Of a stretch of DNA of 64,000 bases, positions 37,953 through 46,832 are shown piece after piece. The translations under genes were made by a program, and so were the position numbers. The notes beneath the pieces were generated by a model. It did no database searches. It was not told where the DNA came from and saw only the letters and a list, made by a program, of their open reading frames with translations. The stretch is from JAVJSD01 sp040219575 (GTDB lineage: Bacteria; Planctomycetota; Planctomycetia; Pirellulales; Pirellulaceae). The first letter of the stretch is position 1. The number at the start of each line of letters is the position of its first letter. Location of the stretch: positions 12,421-76,420 of the forward strand of contig JAVJSD010000058.1 of NCBI GenBank assembly GCA_040219575.1, written 5' to 3'.

Positions 37953-39137
37953 CTATTGCAAAGGTTCGATCTGAAGAACCTGCAGGGCCTTTTCTGCCAA
38001 GGAGTTCCGCACGGGGAATCGTGATGGGTGATACCAGCCGTTGAGCTCCTGCACACCAGATGGACCGAAGTGTTTTAGCTTGTGTTTCGACAGGACAGCA
38101 TCGATCCGAAACTCGATTCGCTGCTCACCGTGCAGCAACACTGAGAACGTTTCGATCACCTGTTCGATCGAGTTGTCGTTCACGAAATCCTTGTCACGGC
38201 CGAATCTCTGGATCGGCATCTCGCTGGAATGCAACGCCGCGTAGACGTCTCGTGCCTGAGACATCGTCAGGTTTTGAATCACTGATTCGTTGAGAAGAGC
38301 TTGAAGCAGTTCGATCTTCTGGGCGAGTACGCGCCAGTATTGTTCACCCTCGTTGTCCCACTCGGCGTATTCGGTGAACATCCGCCGCACAGCCTCGTTT
38401 CGACCGTATTGTTCGATTTCCCGAGCTGTCGCATCTTCCCCGGTAACATTGACGACGAAATGCCAGAAATGATCGATAGCTGCGTAGACAGGTAGTTCTG
38501 GGAAGTGCTTGCGGGCCAGATCATCAACCAACTCGTGCACGCAGTACACTGCTTTCCAAAACTGAATGAATTCCTTCGCCGCTGCCGACTTCAGCCTCTG
38601 AGGTCTGGACTGCAACTTACCTCGTGCAGTTGGTGGGTTATTGCGTTTGTACGACTCATAGGTTTCGCGGTATCGCTCAAGAACTTCAGGGCTCAGCGGC
38701 TCAGCCATCGTGCTGATGAACTCGAAATGAGATTCTAAGTTGAACTGCGCGACTTCGTCGCCGCACAACAGAACATTGGTCTCAATATTGCCACTGAGTC
38801 CTCCCGATGTCAGATTCGAAGAACCGATAGCCGCAAAACGTGAACCATCAACTGAGTCGACGATGTAAATCTTTGAATGAAGCCCAGACGCCACGAACTC
38901 CACTCGCACATTGACGCGCGAGAGAACACTTCGGAGTGCCTCGTAGCTCGTAGGCGGATTCAGAGAGACAATGAGATGCACGGAATGCTCCTCACTGTCC
39001 GCTGCGCGCTCGATAACATCAGCCGACGTAAAGAAAGCCACAGCAATCCGAATCCGACTGGGAACTATAAGAGCCGCTTCAAACTTCTTCCCGAACATCT
39101 CATCGCGTTGACGATTCGTGATAATTTCCACGGCCAA
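37953..39137 (-). CDS. Phospholipase D-family nuclease-like protein (single HKD)
   Basis: 394 residues. One HKD motif: His87-Ser-Lys89 (GLHSKIYIVD) followed by GSSNLTSGG at about 105-113, typical of PLD nucleases that dimerise to build an active site (BfiI/NgoFVII-like). The remaining 270 residues are helical and unassigned. Convergent with the CHAT operon and of similar, lower GC. It may be a defence or restriction-type nuclease; no methylase is near. Confidence 0.82.
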   Translation of the reverse strand: MAVEIITNRQRDEMFGKKFEAALIVPSRIRIAVAFFTSADVIERAADSEEHSVHLIVSLNPPTSYEALRSVLSRVNVRVEFVASGLHSKIYIVDSVDGSRFAAIGSSNLTSGGLSGNIETNVLLCGDEVAQFNLESHFEFISTMAEPLSPEVLERYRETYESYKRNNPPTARGKLQSRPQRLKSAAAKEFIQFWKAVYCVHELVDDLARKHFPELPVYAAIDHFWHFVVNVTGEDATAREIEQYGRNEAVRRMFTEYAEWDNEGEQYWRVLAQKIELLQALLNESVIQNLTMSQARDVYAALHSSEMPIQRFGRDKDFVNDNSIEQVIETFSVLLHGEQRIEFRIDAVLSKHKLKHFGPSGVQELNGWYHPSRFPVRNSLAEKALQVLQIEPLQ

Positions 39138-39495
39138 ACTCCAGTTCTCTTGGCGAACTTAGGAATTGTACACGAAGTTTGAACAGAGAATGTGCCACCT
39201 TGTAACCCCACGGTCGCTACGGTGTCTTTTGGCGCGATAGCGTGTACTGATTGACCGAATCCGGATCACCGCCTATTGCCACACGTCAGAACGGCTTCGT
39301 CGCGGGTTTCGTTCCGCCGAGGTGACCAAGGAGGGCGTGTCATGGTGCACGCACACGGTCGGTCACCAACTGCGGCGGCCTTATATGCCAAATGCACTTT
39401 CCGATATGACGGGGAGGACTCATCTAAATTTACCGACCAATGCGTCGTGCCACAGGGGGGTGGGAATTCAGCAGCCACCTTCCTGAGGAAAGCAA
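39138..39495. other. Intergenic, no gene recognised
   Basis: 358 bp between the divergent PLD and DUF932-like genes; should hold both promoters. Short overlapping frames here have no family features. Confidence 0.5.
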
Positions 39496-40698
39496 ATGAT
39501 CGCGAACAACAAACGCTTCGACTACACTTTCGCCGCCGTCAGTGATCTCGCCGTTCAGGCGACAACTGATCCGAAATCCGGCAGACGGACCGCGACGCAA
39601 GTGCTCGTCCACGACGAGCCGATCACGCCCACCGAGCGATTCTGGACCAGCCTCTACGCCCGGTACGGCTTCAACAAGTCCTTCTTCAAGTATTTCGACT
39701 ACGGTGAGGTCTTCCAGCGGATCTCCGACGTCGAGTCGCGGGACCGGATGCGGCTATGCATCGAACGGGACGACAAGAAGGGCGACAGCCGCCTGCTGGC
39801 CGTCAGTAATCCGACCAAGCCGATCGTGCGTCACGACGACCTGATGGAGACGTTGCAGCGGTACGAAGGAAACGGCATCCGGTATTGCGACGGCGTGGTC
39901 GAGTCCTCGCATGTCCCTCGCGCCGGAGCGAACTCCTTTGAGATCGGTGGCGATGCGTTCGCGAACCGGTTCATCATGTCCACGCCGATCGACGGTTATG
40001 GATTGCCCAGCATCTACCTGTCGCTGCTCCGCGAAATCTGCTCCAACGGGATGGTCGGCTACGCCAGGACGTTCCGCAGCACGCTGGCCCTGGGACGGGG
40101 CGACGACGACGTGATCTACTCGATCATCCGGGCCCTGGACGGCTTCGGCAATGACGAGGGATACGCGGCCCTGCGGCAACGCTTCGAAGCGGCGGCGGGC
40201 TCCTGGGCGAGCGTCTACGAAGCGAACAGCCTTTACAAGCATCTGGTGAAGCTGCTCGCCCGGAAACACGTCGGCTGGGACGGCGCGACGAGCGACACGG
40301 GCATCGCAAGGCTGCTGGAAGCGCCGCAGCCGGGGCGATCGCTGGGCAGCGATTCGGGTGAGATCGGGAGCCCGATGATCACGGCGTTTCATCGCATGAC
40401 CGGTGACGTTTCACAGACCTACGGACTGGCGAATCTCGACGCCCTGTCGGTCAAGCGGCAACGGACGTTGCCCGTCAACTGCACGGTCTACGATCTGCTG
40501 AACTTCGCCAGCGAGGTGGCGACGCACCACGCCGACGAGCATGGTTCGAGGGCGTCGCAGGCTTGGCTGGGCACGCTGATCAGCGGCGAATACGACCTGG
40601 AGAACTCGTGCGACTCGTTCGACGAGTTCCAGGACTTCTTTCTTGACCGCAAGTTGGACGGCGAGACGGCGATGGACCTGCAGAAGGTGGCGGTCTGA
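39496..40698 (+). CDS. DUF932-like plasmid/phage protein
   Basis: 400 residues, with GAGGAAAGC just before the ATG. The middle shows STPIDGYGLPSIYLSLLREI followed by CSNGMVGYARTF, close to the NGxx...H/R signature of DUF932 proteins of phages and plasmids. The role is unknown; such genes often sit near single-strand binding or recombination genes. GC is higher than in the CHAT operon. A terminator follows at once. Confidence 0.6.
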   Translation: MIANNKRFDYTFAAVSDLAVQATTDPKSGRRTATQVLVHDEPITPTERFWTSLYARYGFNKSFFKYFDYGEVFQRISDVESRDRMRLCIERDDKKGDSRLLAVSNPTKPIVRHDDLMETLQRYEGNGIRYCDGVVESSHVPRAGANSFEIGGDAFANRFIMSTPIDGYGLPSIYLSLLREICSNGMVGYARTFRSTLALGRGDDDVIYSIIRALDGFGNDEGYAALRQRFEAAAGSWASVYEANSLYKHLVKLLARKHVGWDGATSDTGIARLLEAPQPGRSLGSDSGEIGSPMITAFHRMTGDVSQTYGLANLDALSVKRQRTLPVNCTVYDLLNFASEVATHHADEHGSRASQAWLGTLISGEYDLENSCDSFDEFQDFFLDRKLDGETAMDLQKVAV

Positions 40699-40708
40699 TC
40701 GTTTGATT

Positions 40709-40738
40709 GGGCGGCACGGAGGCCGCCCTCCTTGTTTT
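40709..40738 (+). terminator. Rho-independent terminator
   Basis: GGGCGGC stem with perfect complement, 6-base loop, then TCCTTGTTTTC, 10 bp after the DUF932-like stop. Confidence 0.75.
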
Positions 40739-40766
40739 CGTGTCGCCTCTCCTGCACGTGCTGCTC

Positions 40767-41258
40767 ATGAAAGAACTCTCAAAGCTGACCGTCGCCGCGA
40801 CCAGCCCAACTTCCCTCGCAGCCGTCAACACCCGCGTGCGGCTCATTCATGAGGGTGGCGACCTGGTTTTCGTCACCTGCCCCTTCTTCGGCAGCGGACA
40901 AGTGGTCCTCCGCTATCGCGTGACGCAACTTGCCGTCGCTCGATACGAACGTCTTGCGACGGTTCCGGCCTCCTGGGGGCCGATCATGGAGACGATCCAG
41001 GTGTTCCGCAACACGAAGAAGTACGGTTTCTGGGATGGCCAGGCTGCAACGAACCTGCAGAACATGGACACTCGACCGCGTGAAACAGCACCGGTGCTGA
41101 AGCTCGGCTTCCTCGTTCCTGGCGCCGAATACGAGGCGCAACTGTTCATGTTCACCGAAAGCTGGTCGAGCACCGTGCCGCTGGTGGATTCCGCGGCGTA
41201 CCTACGGAGCCTGCTCATCAAACGCAAACGCCAGCGGCGACGCGGGCTTGGACGCTGA
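40767..41258 (+). CDS. Hypothetical protein
   Basis: 163 residues if started at ATG 40767; the frame is open from 40707, inside the preceding terminator, and no good ribosome-binding site is seen for either. Beta-rich look (VRLIHEGGDLVFVTCPFFGSGQ), with a strongly basic tail (KRKRQRRRGLGR) that could bind nucleic acid. Not recognised. Its stop falls in a short GACCCC/GGGGTC hairpin (41257-41274). Confidence 0.6.
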   Translation: MKELSKLTVAATSPTSLAAVNTRVRLIHEGGDLVFVTCPFFGSGQVVLRYRVTQLAVARYERLATVPASWGPIMETIQVFRNTKKYGFWDGQAATNLQNMDTRPRETAPVLKLGFLVPGAEYEAQLFMFTESWSSTVPLVDSAAYLRSLLIKRKRQRRRGLGR

Positions 41259-41302
41259 CCCCACGAGCGGGGTCGCTGATAAGGATCACGGGCAAACTCA
41301 AT

Positions 41303-41326
41303 ATTCCGAAAGGACCGTTTCGGAAT
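41303..41326 (+). repeat. Inverted repeat in a 337-bp gap
   Basis: Perfect 9-bp arms ATTCCGAAA/TTTCGGAAT around GGACCG. Partial half-sites (GGAATATC-like) recur at about 41343 and 41421. The gap 41259-41595 has no gene; the dyads could be recombinase or repressor sites. Confidence 0.5.
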
Positions 41327-41595
41327 CTGCCTTCAAGACACATCGGAATATCCGTTTCGCCGCTGCTTGAATCGCTTCGACGCCGAATCTCTGGGAATGA
41401 CTGGGAGACGCGGACCTTCTGGAATATCTGAATTGCCGAGGTGTGCAGCCGACAGCCGCCACAGCCGCAAAGCCAAGTATTGGCGGGGGAGTGCAGAAGA
41501 ACCACAAGTGACCGGTGGGGCCCCGCCCTGCGTTGCGCCATTTTCGTTGCGCGTTGGCCTCTACAGCGATTCCACCTCGCCTGAAACGTGAACGG

Positions 41596-41982
41596 TTACT
41601 CGCTGCGAGGCCGCGCTCTCCGGACGCTGATCAGCCAGGTCTCCCAGTGGTCCTCCAGGAGGTAACCACCATACGGCGGACAGAGTCTCGACGGCACCAG
41701 TCGGTCGGCGACGGAATCAGGATCGACGCCAGCATCGCCGGTAATTCGATCGCCAACCGTGCCGCCCAGCCGTTGGTTGAGATAGCGGCCGACCTTGTGG
41801 CACCAGATGCGGGCGGCGGCCAGGCGTTCGTTGCCTGCGAAGGCGTTGCCGCGAAACAGGCGCGTCAACGGAATACTGAGCCGGTCGGTCATGGGGAACT
41901 CGATCGGCCCGTCGGCCAGATAGACCGAGACGAGGTACCGGCTGGGGCGATTTCGCGTCTTGCTCGCTGGTTCGTTCGACAT
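41596..41982 (-). CDS. Small protein coupled to the serine recombinase
   Basis: 128 residues. Start overlaps the recombinase stop (ATGA), so the two are translationally coupled. Sequence such as RNRPSRYLVSVYLADGPIEF and WCHKVGRYLNQRLGG is not recognised. Possibly an accessory factor of recombination. Confidence 0.6.
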   Translation of the reverse strand: MSNEPASKTRNRPSRYLVSVYLADGPIEFPMTDRLSIPLTRLFRGNAFAGNERLAAARIWCHKVGRYLNQRLGGTVGDRITGDAGVDPDSVADRLVPSRLCPPYGGYLLEDHWETWLISVRRARPRSE

Positions 41983-42590
41983 CAGACACGCTCCACAGGC
42001 GGCACGTATTCGTCACGCACCCACTGGTTGACCCGGCCGACGCCCACGCGAAGTTCGCGGGCGATGCGGATCTGCCCCCAGCCCTCGTCGCGAAGCTGCG
42101 TCGCTTTGCCCTTGTCGAAGTAGCGTCGCTTCTGGCCGATCTGGCTGCCTCGGGCCTTGGCGGCCCGCATTCCGGCCCTGGTCCGTTCGCGGATGATGGA
42201 GAGTTCGTAGTCTGCCAGGACGGAGAAGAGGCCGGCGATCATGCGACCGGTGCTCGTGCTGAGGTCGATGTTTTCCCGGAAGGAAATTAGAGTGATGTCG
42301 CGTTCGATGCAGGTGGTGATGATCTTGACCAGGTGCGGCAGGGATCGCCCCAGGCGGTCCAGGGCGTGCACGACGAGCACCTTCACGCGGCCCTTCTGGA
42401 TGGCGTCCCAGAGCTGGTTCCACGCCGGGCGGGAGTCCTTGCTGCCGGAGATCCCTTCGTCCACGAACTCGCAGACGTCGGACCATCCCCGATTGCCGGC
42501 GAATTCCCGCAGGTCGCGGAGTTGGGCGTCGGGGGATTGCTCGTCGGTGCTGACGCGGGCGTAGATGGCGATTCGCGATGACGCGGTCAT
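41982..42590 (-). CDS. Serine recombinase (resolvase/invertase family)
   Basis: 202 residues, the size of small resolvases. Nucleophile Ser14 in YARVSTDEQ, then VHALDRLGRSLPHLV and ADYELSIIRERTRAGM, and a C-terminal HTH (GWGQIRIARELRVGVGRVNQW). Complete and probably active. It is a second recombinase inside the element and may mark a nested insertion, or resolve dimers of the excised form. Confidence 0.92.
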   Translation of the reverse strand: MTASSRIAIYARVSTDEQSPDAQLRDLREFAGNRGWSDVCEFVDEGISGSKDSRPAWNQLWDAIQKGRVKVLVVHALDRLGRSLPHLVKIITTCIERDITLISFRENIDLSTSTGRMIAGLFSVLADYELSIIRERTRAGMRAAKARGSQIGQKRRYFDKGKATQLRDEGWGQIRIARELRVGVGRVNQWVRDEYVPPVERV

Positions 42591-42860
42591 GATTGCGGCG
42601 GCCCTGGCTGGAAAGAGGTTTTGTCCTCATGTGGCCCGGGGCGCCGCGTCGTTAATTTGGCAAGTGGTTGGAGTGGGAAGTCTGGCGCTGCAGGCGGCGG
42701 CCGTCCATCATTTGATTCTCGGGAGATGCTCTGGCCGGTTCGGAGTTGATGCCAAAGTCCACCGGTACAACAGGACGCCGAGTATCCGAGCATCTTCAAT
42801 TGCGGAGGCGGAAAATGTCCGCCCCCACCGATGTTGCGGCGAAATCAGGATTCCTGCCAG

Positions 42861-45557
42861 TTACCCTGCCTGCTTGAGCGCTTTTCGAGCTTCCTTGGCA
42901 AGACTGGAGTCGCCCCTCAGTCCGCGGCCACCCTTCGTCAGCAGATTGTTAAGGTGTCCCCACGAAATCCCCAACCCGGAATTGCCTTTGGTCTGTCGGG
43001 ACGGCGCATCGCCATGGACTTCTCTGTATTGACGAATCGCCGCGTGAATCTCCGCTCGCGTCAGCGGGGCCTTCGCTGGTTTTGGCGGATCTTTCTTCTG
43101 TTTCAGGACAGCTTTTACGACGGCGGCCAGCGACGATTTCCGGCCGACTTCCTTGTTGCGGAGGCGGTTGTTGAGCGTGCTCCACGCGCCCCCAATGAGC
43201 GGCACGGTGCCTTTTGTGCTGCGACTCGGGTAGTCGCCGGTTGTGTCACGGTGCTGAAGAATCGCACGGCGAATATTCTGAAAGGTCAGCGGCGCCCCGT
43301 TCATCCCCAGCGATTCCTTGACGGTTTCGACCTCGCAACTCAGCGTCGAGCCGCCCGGCAGACCATGGAAGCCGCCTTGGCGCAGGTAGTAGTCGATCGT
43401 TGACCAGGCGGCGCCGATCGCCGTCGTACCGGGAGTCGATTTCGTCGGAAACTCACCGTGACGTTCGAAGCGCTCGCGAATGACGTCGCGAACCATTTGC
43501 GACGTCCACGGCGTGCTGTCGCCCTTTCGATCTTCGATTGGCGTGTTCTTGTCCGCGGCGACAACCTTGCACTCGGAATAGAGCGACGACCCCGGTCCAA
43601 GCCCGCGCTGCCCCTTGCGGAGGCAGTGATCGATGTAGCGGTAGTCGGTGCTGAACCGCTCGACGGAGCCGGCATACACGGAGGGCCAATCGCCACGTTG
43701 TTCGTAATACCGCCAGATTTCGGCGTGAAGCTCCGTCAGGTCGATTGGATCTCCCATAGCGAATCGGTATCGCTCCTGCAGCTTTTCCGTGAACGACTGG
43801 ATGTCCTTGCCCGACAGGCAGTGAAGCTGCCGCTCGAAGGCCTCCCGCGATCCGGAGTGGGGTATTGTGACGTCGCGGAATTCGTTCACGATCTCCGCCA
43901 GAATCCGCATCAACTGTCCGCGGAAACTTGAATTCTCATTTTCTTGCGTTCCGCGAAAGAGTCGGGAGGTGCGATCTTTAAGTTTTCCCGATACCTCCCC
44001 GCCGATCTCGTCCATCCCTCGAAGCGATTGCGCGAGGATGATTCGCACCAGGTCGGGGCGGCGATCGTCTGGAATTGTGGCGGCAAGCTCATTCGAATTA
44101 ATGCGCCGCAGCACTTCCTCGACCGTAGCGTCGTTGCCGGAATCGCGTGCCGATTGGAGCACGTCCTGGACGATCAGCCTGGCGATGGCGACGTCACTCG
44201 GATCAAGCAACTCATCCAGTTCGCTTCGGATCGTCGACAAGACCTGCTGTGCCCTGTCGCCCTGCCGGTCTGCGAGCGACGAGAGGCAACCCCGCCTGAT
44301 GTCCTCCTCCAGAAGCCAGCTTTCGCCGGTCTCGGTGTCGGCGAGAAACGCGGTCAGCAGGAGCATCTTGCGGCTGTGGTCCAGGCTCAGACTGCGCAGC
44401 GCCGATCCGCGGCTCGTCGGAACAAAGAAGACGATCCGCGCCCGGTCACGGAACTTCCGCGGATAGTTCTTGGCCTTCAATCGCGTCGCGCGGCCGAGCA
44501 GTTGGACGATCTGCTGTATCGACGACGGAATCCCGATGACGAACACGTCACTGCACCACGGCCAGTCGGTGCCTTCGATGACCCGCTGGATGCCGATGAC
44601 GACGTCGTAGGCGTCCTTCCATCGCTTTACTTGCTCGCGCTCGCGGCGCAGGAACTCGTGGAACCGTTTCTGGTCTTCCGACGACGTCCCCGTCGCATCG
44701 TGGGCGCGCGCCCCTGCTTTTGCGAATGCAGCTTTGAGCTCCTCGACGAGTTCCCGGGTGCCGCCGCTGATCGTCGGAATCTTGATCACCGTCTTCGGCT
44801 TTCCGTCAGCGGTCCACTTTCTAACCATGCGTTCGATCAACAGGCGCTTGTGGCGTTTGTCGGATACCCTTCTCCCGTCAACTTCCTCTGCGGTGACAGT
44901 TCGTTTGATCAGGTCGATCGGGATGATCTCGCTTTCGATCTTCGGCGGAGCGAACGGACCGTCCGGATCCTGCATATGTTCTGCAAGCGAACGGCGGATC
45001 GTGCGCATTCCTTCAATCAAGATGGGGGCGCCGTCTGTGCGGAAGTCTGTCGCGGTCGTAAAGATCACGCGCCCGCCATGCTTGTGCCAGCTGCTGACGA
45101 CGCGCCCGAGCCGCGTAACATTCTCGGCCGCGTGGTGCGCTTCATCCACGACGAGCAGTTTTCCATCGAGGTTCTTGGGGAGCGTGTCGTCGGTCAGGGC
45201 TCCGAGCGTTTGGTGGGTGGTCGCGACTACGTACCCCGGAGAAGCGGAGTCGAGGTAGTCGAGAACGGCACGCGTCTTGGCCCTGCGGGGCAGAGGGCGG
45301 ATCTTCTCGCCTGAAAAATCTACCTCTCCCCCGGCCGTCGAAACGCGTTCGGCAAGACCGACAAATCCCTTCTCAATCTGGACCTGGGGGCAGGCGATGA
45401 TGGCATGCGTGATCGACTTGTTAAGCATGCTGACGCTGGCCGCACCGAGTACGAGGGTCTTTCCTGACCCTGTCGGCTGCTGGATCAGGAGGCGTTCGTT
45501 GGTGTTGCGAATCTCTTCAAATACATGCTGCTGATAGGGGCGAAGCTCGGGTGACAT
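42861..45557 (-). CDS. SF2 helicase with four C-terminal DNA-binding-like repeats
   Basis: 898 residues. Motif I QQPTGSGKT, motif II VVDEAHHA, motif III TTATDFR, motif VI QLLGRATRL: an active SF2 ATPase of the restriction-subunit/UvrB-like type. After residue 606 there are four repeats of about 67-77 residues (607-683, 684-756, 757-831, 832-898) with a shared pattern: a helix, GD/GE-x-P-S, a short loop, W-x-x-(I/L)-x-x-x-L, then GLxGGSSL or a variant. They look like helical DNA-binding units. No nuclease or methylase partner is adjacent. Confidence 0.88.
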   Translation of the reverse strand: MSPELRPYQQHVFEEIRNTNERLLIQQPTGSGKTLVLGAASVSMLNKSITHAIIACPQVQIEKGFVGLAERVSTAGGEVDFSGEKIRPLPRRAKTRAVLDYLDSASPGYVVATTHQTLGALTDDTLPKNLDGKLLVVDEAHHAAENVTRLGRVVSSWHKHGGRVIFTTATDFRTDGAPILIEGMRTIRRSLAEHMQDPDGPFAPPKIESEIIPIDLIKRTVTAEEVDGRRVSDKRHKRLLIERMVRKWTADGKPKTVIKIPTISGGTRELVEELKAAFAKAGARAHDATGTSSEDQKRFHEFLRREREQVKRWKDAYDVVIGIQRVIEGTDWPWCSDVFVIGIPSSIQQIVQLLGRATRLKAKNYPRKFRDRARIVFFVPTSRGSALRSLSLDHSRKMLLLTAFLADTETGESWLLEEDIRRGCLSSLADRQGDRAQQVLSTIRSELDELLDPSDVAIARLIVQDVLQSARDSGNDATVEEVLRRINSNELAATIPDDRRPDLVRIILAQSLRGMDEIGGEVSGKLKDRTSRLFRGTQENENSSFRGQLMRILAEIVNEFRDVTIPHSGSREAFERQLHCLSGKDIQSFTEKLQERYRFAMGDPIDLTELHAEIWRYYEQRGDWPSVYAGSVERFSTDYRYIDHCLRKGQRGLGPGSSLYSECKVVAADKNTPIEDRKGDSTPWTSQMVRDVIRERFERHGEFPTKSTPGTTAIGAAWSTIDYYLRQGGFHGLPGGSTLSCEVETVKESLGMNGAPLTFQNIRRAILQHRDTTGDYPSRSTKGTVPLIGGAWSTLNNRLRNKEVGRKSSLAAVVKAVLKQKKDPPKPAKAPLTRAEIHAAIRQYREVHGDAPSRQTKGNSGLGISWGHLNNLLTKGGRGLRGDSSLAKEARKALKQAG

Positions 45558-46246
45558 GGTTTTGCTGACTCTACTTCTTGGGGGTGTGATTGACGCGCCG
45601 CAAAGCGCAGTTCGGGGCTAGGGTCAACAAAGCGCCCGGACTTCCCGGGAAAAACAGAATTCCACAAAATTTCTCAGAAAAATTGCGAGATCCCGCGAGA
45701 AGCCAGGCAGATAGCGACAGGCGGCGGATAGCCTGGAAAACCTTGGAAGGAGCCTGATCGGCTGGGGTGGCTCAGCTGTCGGCCGCCTCGGCAGGAAGGA
45801 ACATTTCCCTGCCGGAAATCAGGGGTGATGTCGCGCGCGGGGCGCTACAATTCTTTAGGGGGAAGAATTTTCCAGGGAGAAATCCGATCAAAGAGGGCAG
45901 CGGCTTGAGATGCGTGGAGGCGTCATGCTGTGGTGCCGAAACGCGGTGGCGCTGCCGACCGGCCGAGGCCAGAAACGCGCCGCCAACAAAGGGAGCCTCT
46001 GAAAAGCCCGCGGTATGCTTGCGGTACCCTTGACGCGGGCGTCCCCGAACTTCGGGCAGGGCGACCTGGCGATTGGCTCGTGGTGTGGAGGCACCCGGGA
46101 TCGATTGTCGCCAGCCGGAAAGGCGTCCAAGAGGGGTTGGCGCACGACTTGGAAGCAGGGAGGCCTTCAGCGTGGCCGTGAGTGACATGATGCCCCCGCC
46201 CCGGCCGCTCCCAAGGGACCGCTGCGCCCCGGCGGCGGGAGCGCAT
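45558..46246. other. Intergenic, no gene recognised
   Basis: 689 bp between the helicase promoter side and the Cys-rich module. Long open frames on both strands are GC artefacts. The end (46201-46236) is a 36-bp perfect copy, inverted, of 52655-52690. Confidence 0.55.
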
Positions 46247-46270
46247 AAAAAAAGGCCCGCACAGCGGGCC
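46247..46270 (-). terminator. Terminator of Cys-rich repeat gene 1
   Basis: Minus-strand stem GGCCCGC/GCGGGCC-type with a short loop, then seven T. Nearly the same hairpin follows the two paralogues. Confidence 0.88.
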
Positions 46271-46292
46271 TGCCCGCGGGGGCGTCGCGGCC

Positions 46293-46691
46293 TCAACCGA
46301 CGACGCGCTCGCCGCCGCCGCCGCCGGGGTCGCTGCAGGCCAGCGGCAGCACGCGCTTGCAGCCGGGCTCGTTGCAGGCCAGCGGCAGGACGCGCTTGCA
46401 GCTGGGGCGGTCGCAGGCCAGCGGCAGGACGCGGCCGTCGCAGCCGGGGCGGTCGCAGGCCAGCGGCAGGACGCGGCCGTCGCCGCAGCCGGGCTCGTCG
46501 CAGGCCAGCGGCAGGACGCGCTTGCAGCCGGGCTCGTTGCAGGCCAGCGGCAGGACGCGGTCGTTGCCGCAGCCGGGGCTGTTGCAGGCCAGCGGCAGCA
46601 CGCGCTCGCAGCCGGGCTCGTCGCAGGCCAGGGCGGCGCCGGCGCCGAGCAGCACGAGCGTCAGGGCGAGGGTCAGGAGCGTGGTCTTCAT
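46293..46691 (-). CDS. Secreted Cys-rich repeat protein 1 (eight units)
   Basis: 132 residues. Signal peptide MKTTLLTLALTLVLLGAGAA ends in ALA just before the first Cys. The mature part is eight units of pattern C-x-x-P-G-C-x(1-3)-R-V-L-P-L-A; the sixth has PSC and the last lacks its second Cys and ends in VVG. Fifteen cysteines. Transcribed from a shared upstream motif (46727-46770) and closed by a conserved terminator. Family not recognised. Paralogues are at 48756-48986 and 52314-52598. Function unknown: secreted disulfide-loop peptide precursor, metal binder and cell-surface component are the options. Confidence 0.88.
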   Translation of the reverse strand: MKTTLLTLALTLVLLGAGAALACDEPGCERVLPLACNSPGCGNDRVLPLACNEPGCKRVLPLACDEPGCGDGRVLPLACDRPGCDGRVLPLACDRPSCKRVLPLACNEPGCKRVLPLACSDPGGGGGERVVG

Positions 46692-46726
46692 CGTTGCTCT
46701 CCGGGTTTTGCTGGGGTTGACGGTTG

Positions 46727-46776
46727 CCTTCTAAGATGGCCCTGCGGAGGCGGTCGGGGCTCCGGACCCGGAAAAC
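46727..46776 (-). promoter_or_regulatory. Shared upstream element, copy E
   Basis: On the minus strand: CGGGTCCGG (start 46770), CCGCAGGG 23 bp later, TAGAAGG 37 bp after the first block, followed by CAAC. It lies 36 bp before the ATG. Matches the other four copies in block order and spacing. Confidence 0.82.
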
Positions 46777-46832
46777 CCCAAATTCTTTCGAATCGCCCCC
46801 ACCAAAGCCGCAAGCCATTGTGTGACAGGAAC

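Noticed and set aside
43944..45314. Plus-strand 456-residue frame inside the helicase gene
   Set aside because: No family features, while the minus frame has all SF2 motifs.
45772..46818. Minus-strand 348-residue Arg-rich frame over Cys-rich repeat gene 1
   Set aside because: Repeat-driven shadow frame; the Cys-rich frame has the signal peptide, shared leader and terminator and matches two paralogues.
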